Shown here: piece by piece, positions 6,841 through 8,274 of the stretch | Numbering within the stretch: the stretch's first letter is position 1 | How the letters are laid out: each line of letters begins with the position of its first letter | Assembly: GCA_002295325.1 (NCBI GenBank) | Contig: DBGA01000030.1 | Span: forward strand, 4,975-13,248 | Source of the DNA: Ruminococcaceae bacterium UBA866 | Lineage (GTDB): Bacteria > Bacillota > Clostridia > Oscillospirales > Ruminococcaceae | Length of the DNA: 8,274 nt | Direction: 5' to 3' | Position numbers and translations under genes: made by a program | Notes under the pieces: model-generated | Told to the model about the DNA's origin: nothing | Databases searched by the model: none | The model's input: the letters and a program-made list of their open reading frames with translations, nothing else

Positions 6841-7244
6841 CTAACAACGATTCCGACATCACGAGTAATTAATCTATACATATTATTTTGGAAAAATTCA
6901 ACTGTCCCTAGCTCAGTTGTTACAAAAAACATACACCTATGACTACGAGTATTATTATCATCGATTTCCATATCTAATTCAATTTTAATATGACCATAGG
7001 CATCATGTTGTAGTAATCTCATTGAAAAAGCTGGCGTATAATTGCCTTTTTTGTTCCCAAATTGTATATAACATTCAGTATCTTTTTTGTTAATATATTC
7101 AGTAATTTTATTAATACTTTTTTCAATATCTATACATTGAATATAGCAAGTTTGATTAGCAGACACAAAATCATTATTAGCAGAAATTTTAAGTTCTATT
7201 ATGTTATCATCTTGCCATATCTTTTCAAATGTTATGTTATCCAT
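6828..7244 (-). CDS. Small acidic protein, possible immunity protein (138 aa)
   Basis: Intact 138-aa frame from ATG 7244, with AGGAGA (7253-7258) 8 nt upstream. It has no signal peptide or membrane segment, so it is probably cytoplasmic. Visible features are an N-terminal FEKIWQDDNIIELKISANND, a CYIQFGNKKGNYTPAFSMRL block and an EIDDNNTRSHRCMFFVTTEL block, reading as alternating beta strands with acidic patches. This resembles small hypothetical proteins of Firmicutes that lie after contact-dependent or secreted toxin tails, which is why an immunity role is suggested; I cannot name the family. It starts 17 nt after the stop of the preceding fragment (7262), as expected for a toxin-immunity pair. 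Its stop (6828) lies at the junction with the hydrolase remnant, so the last few residues may derive from the junction. It is the only undamaged gene in the right third. Confidence 0.72.
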   Translation of the reverse strand: MDNITFEKIWQDDNIIELKISANNDFVSANQTCYIQCIDIEKSINKITEYINKKDTECYIQFGNKKGNYTPAFSMRLLQHDAYGHIKIELDMEIDDNNTRSHRCMFFVTTELGTVEFFQNNMYRLITRDVGIVVSLIS

Positions 7245-7261
7245 TCTATCATTCTCCTTCG

Positions 7262-7513
7262 TTATTTAAATTTAAAGTCGTCAAATTTTCCGTTACTTTC
7301 ATTGTAATTGAAATGAATTACAGATTTAGTCGAATCATAATAATTGACAACAGATTGATACTTAGTCCAGCCACTCGAAAAACTCCAACGGTCATCACCA
7401 ATTTGTACATAAATCATATCGGCATAAAGTATATAGGGCACTGGGATGAAAATGTAATAAGTGATATTAAAATAATTGAAGAAAGTGATCTGCGTATTAT
7501 GGTGGAACAGCGA
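7262..7513 (-). pseudogene. C-terminal fragment of an unknown protein, possibly toxin-like
   Basis: A frame without a good start is open from just after a TAG (7514-7516) to a TAA at 7262. The last part looks like real protein: YADMIYVQIGDDRWSFSSGW, then TKYQSVVNYYDSTKSVIHFN and a charged end KFDDFKFK. The first ATG in frame is at about 7414 (in ADMIYVQ), with no strong RBS. It probably joins, through a frameshift around 7499-7513, to the Ser/Asn/Tyr-rich fragment just upstream, whose frame closes at 7497. It ends 17 nt before the start of the intact 138-aa gene, so it may be the tail of a toxin or other partner of that gene. Function unknown. Confidence 0.5.
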
Positions 7514-7745
7514 CTAAGATTGAGGCCAAATACGTCTCAAATGACTTATCCCGGTTAATGTACTCTGCCATTACCTTTCTCGTCTCAGGATTTTTCAAAC
7601 AGTCATATCTATAGGGCTCAGGAATATATGTATTGACATAGCTTTCTTCGTAAGAATAGCTATTTGAATAACTGTTGTCATTATTAGACCAACTGCTTCT
7701 GCCACTGCTACTTGACAAATAATAAAGGATATTATTAAAGTATTT
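7497..7745 (-). pseudogene. Ser/Asn/Tyr-rich fragment of an unknown protein
   Basis: Open from after a TAG at 7746 to a TAA at 7497. A TTG at 7718 is the only early start and has no ribosome binding site. It encodes a low-complexity run SSSSGRSSWSNNDNSYSNSY followed by an ordered part, YIPEPYRYDCLKNPETRKVM and AEYINRDKSFETYLASIL. The compositionally biased linker plus a compact C-terminal segment looks like part of a genuine protein. The frame then ends abruptly while the next frame (7262-7513) takes over with protein-like sequence, so one frameshifted gene is the simplest reading. Its beginning overlaps the end of the upstream immunity-like pseudogene (7735), so a true 5' end is not visible. 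I do not recognise the family. Confidence 0.45.
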
Positions 7746-8200
7746 CTATGTATAACTCTAAACTATTTATATTTGCAATTGTATTCTGCGATATCTGTGG
7801 ACAAATAACATTAATATAAAAATCATACCCAGGTTTAATAATCATATGAGCTGTTTTAGAATATAAAGAGCACTAAAGCATTTCTCTTAGATTCGCCTTA
7901 ATAATACAACCTATTTTTTCTAGATTCAGTTCTTGACCTTCTTCCACAGAATTAATTATGTTTATCATTATATCGGTAAGTCCGTCAACTACATAATCTT
8001 CTTGTATCTCAGTTGTATGTTTTTCCAATTGCACTACATATAATCTTTTTATTTTCAATATTTAAGTACCCACCTAATGAAAGTTTTACTCCACAAATTT
8101 CTTTATCTACGTCACTAATTGATGTCCATTCCTCTTTTGTGTAACAGCCATACTCATCACGAAATACGGGGTTGTACTTTGAAATTCTAAAATTCATCAT
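7735..8200 (-). pseudogene. Broken immunity-like gene (frameshift/deletion plus nonsense codon)
   Basis: Starts at ATG 8200 (or 8197) with AGGTGA 6 nt upstream and GAGGAGG just before that. The N-terminus MMNFRISKYNPVFRDEYGCY and KEEWTSISDVDKEICG matches a pattern I know from small immunity-like proteins of Firmicutes. That frame leaves the pattern after GYLNIENK (about 8050) and reaches a TGA soon after. The sequence continues one frame over with IKRLYVVQLEKHTTEIQED to IGCIIKANLREML, then an in-frame TAG (7873-7875), and beyond it, in the same frame, CSLYSKTAHMIIKPGYDFYI and onward to a TAA at 7735. In relatives as I recall them, a Trp follows LRE-x-L, so TGG to TAG is a likely origin of the stop. 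About 15-20 residues seem missing at the frame change. It follows the partial gene at the right edge by about two dozen bases, as an immunity gene follows a toxin. Non-functional as read. Confidence 0.62.
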
Positions 8201-8223
8201 ATTAATCACCTATCCTCCTCAAA

Positions 8224-8274
8224 TTAGCATCCATATGTGCCAAGCCAAGTTTCTTTTCTTAACAAAACCTTAAT
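8224..8274 (-). CDS. C-terminal end of a gene entering from the right edge
   Basis: Sixteen sense codons then TAA at 8224: IKVLLRKETWLGTYGC. The stop is 23 nt before the ATG at 8200, and the ribosome binding site of the next gene falls in the gap, so the two look like an operon. Given the downstream immunity-like pseudogene this could be the tail of a toxin-domain protein, but 16 residues cannot establish that. The other two minus-strand frames look less protein-like. Confidence 0.45.
   Translation of the reverse strand: MKVLLRKETWLGTYGC

Noticed and set aside
7229..7558. 109-aa plus-strand frame
   Set aside because: It lies antisense to protein-like minus-strand fragments and to the start of the intact 138-aa gene, and its product has no recognisable features.

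Overview
The window is AT-rich DNA, and all convincing genes lie on the minus strand. Strong GGAGG-type ribosome binding sites, the codon style and the protein families suggest a low-GC Firmicute, probably a clostridium. This is inferred from style only; there is no phylogenetic marker.

Left two thirds (1-5850): the interference operon of a type I-C CRISPR-Cas system, transcribed right to left as cas3 - cas5c - cas8c - cas7c. cas7c runs off the left edge, where cas4, cas1, cas2 and the CRISPR array would be expected; none of these is in the window. The four genes are tightly packed (26-nt gap, 17-nt overlap, 6-nt gap) and look intact, with catalytic motifs present in Cas3 (HD nuclease and helicase) and Cas5c (Tyr/Lys/His). 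Inside the 3' part of cas8c an in-frame ATG at 1176 follows a perfect GGAGG. This is the expected internal start of the small Cascade subunit Cas11c.

5851-6321 is non-coding. It holds a perfect 10-bp inverted repeat (5932-5953) lying over a predicted promoter for the cas operon, a strong minus-strand intrinsic terminator (6188-6221), and a stretch just before it that looks like the 3' end of a tRNA (6229-6253). No 5' half of a tRNA is visible, so it may be the scar of an integration event.

The right third (6322-8274) is a decayed accessory region. Reading in the direction of transcription (right to left) it contains: the last 16 codons of a gene entering from the right edge; a small immunity-like gene broken by a frameshift/deletion and an in-frame TAG; two out-of-frame fragments of unknown protein(s), the second possibly the tail of a toxin or secreted protein; one intact 138-aa small acidic protein with a good RBS (possibly an immunity protein); and the C-terminal remnant of a DUF4091/GH123-like glycoside hydrolase carrying at least two frameshifts, one clearly caused by a 17-bp tandem duplication. 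The picture is an intact CRISPR effector operon next to the graveyard of a toxin/immunity-type cassette array, separated by a terminator and a possible tRNA attachment scar.
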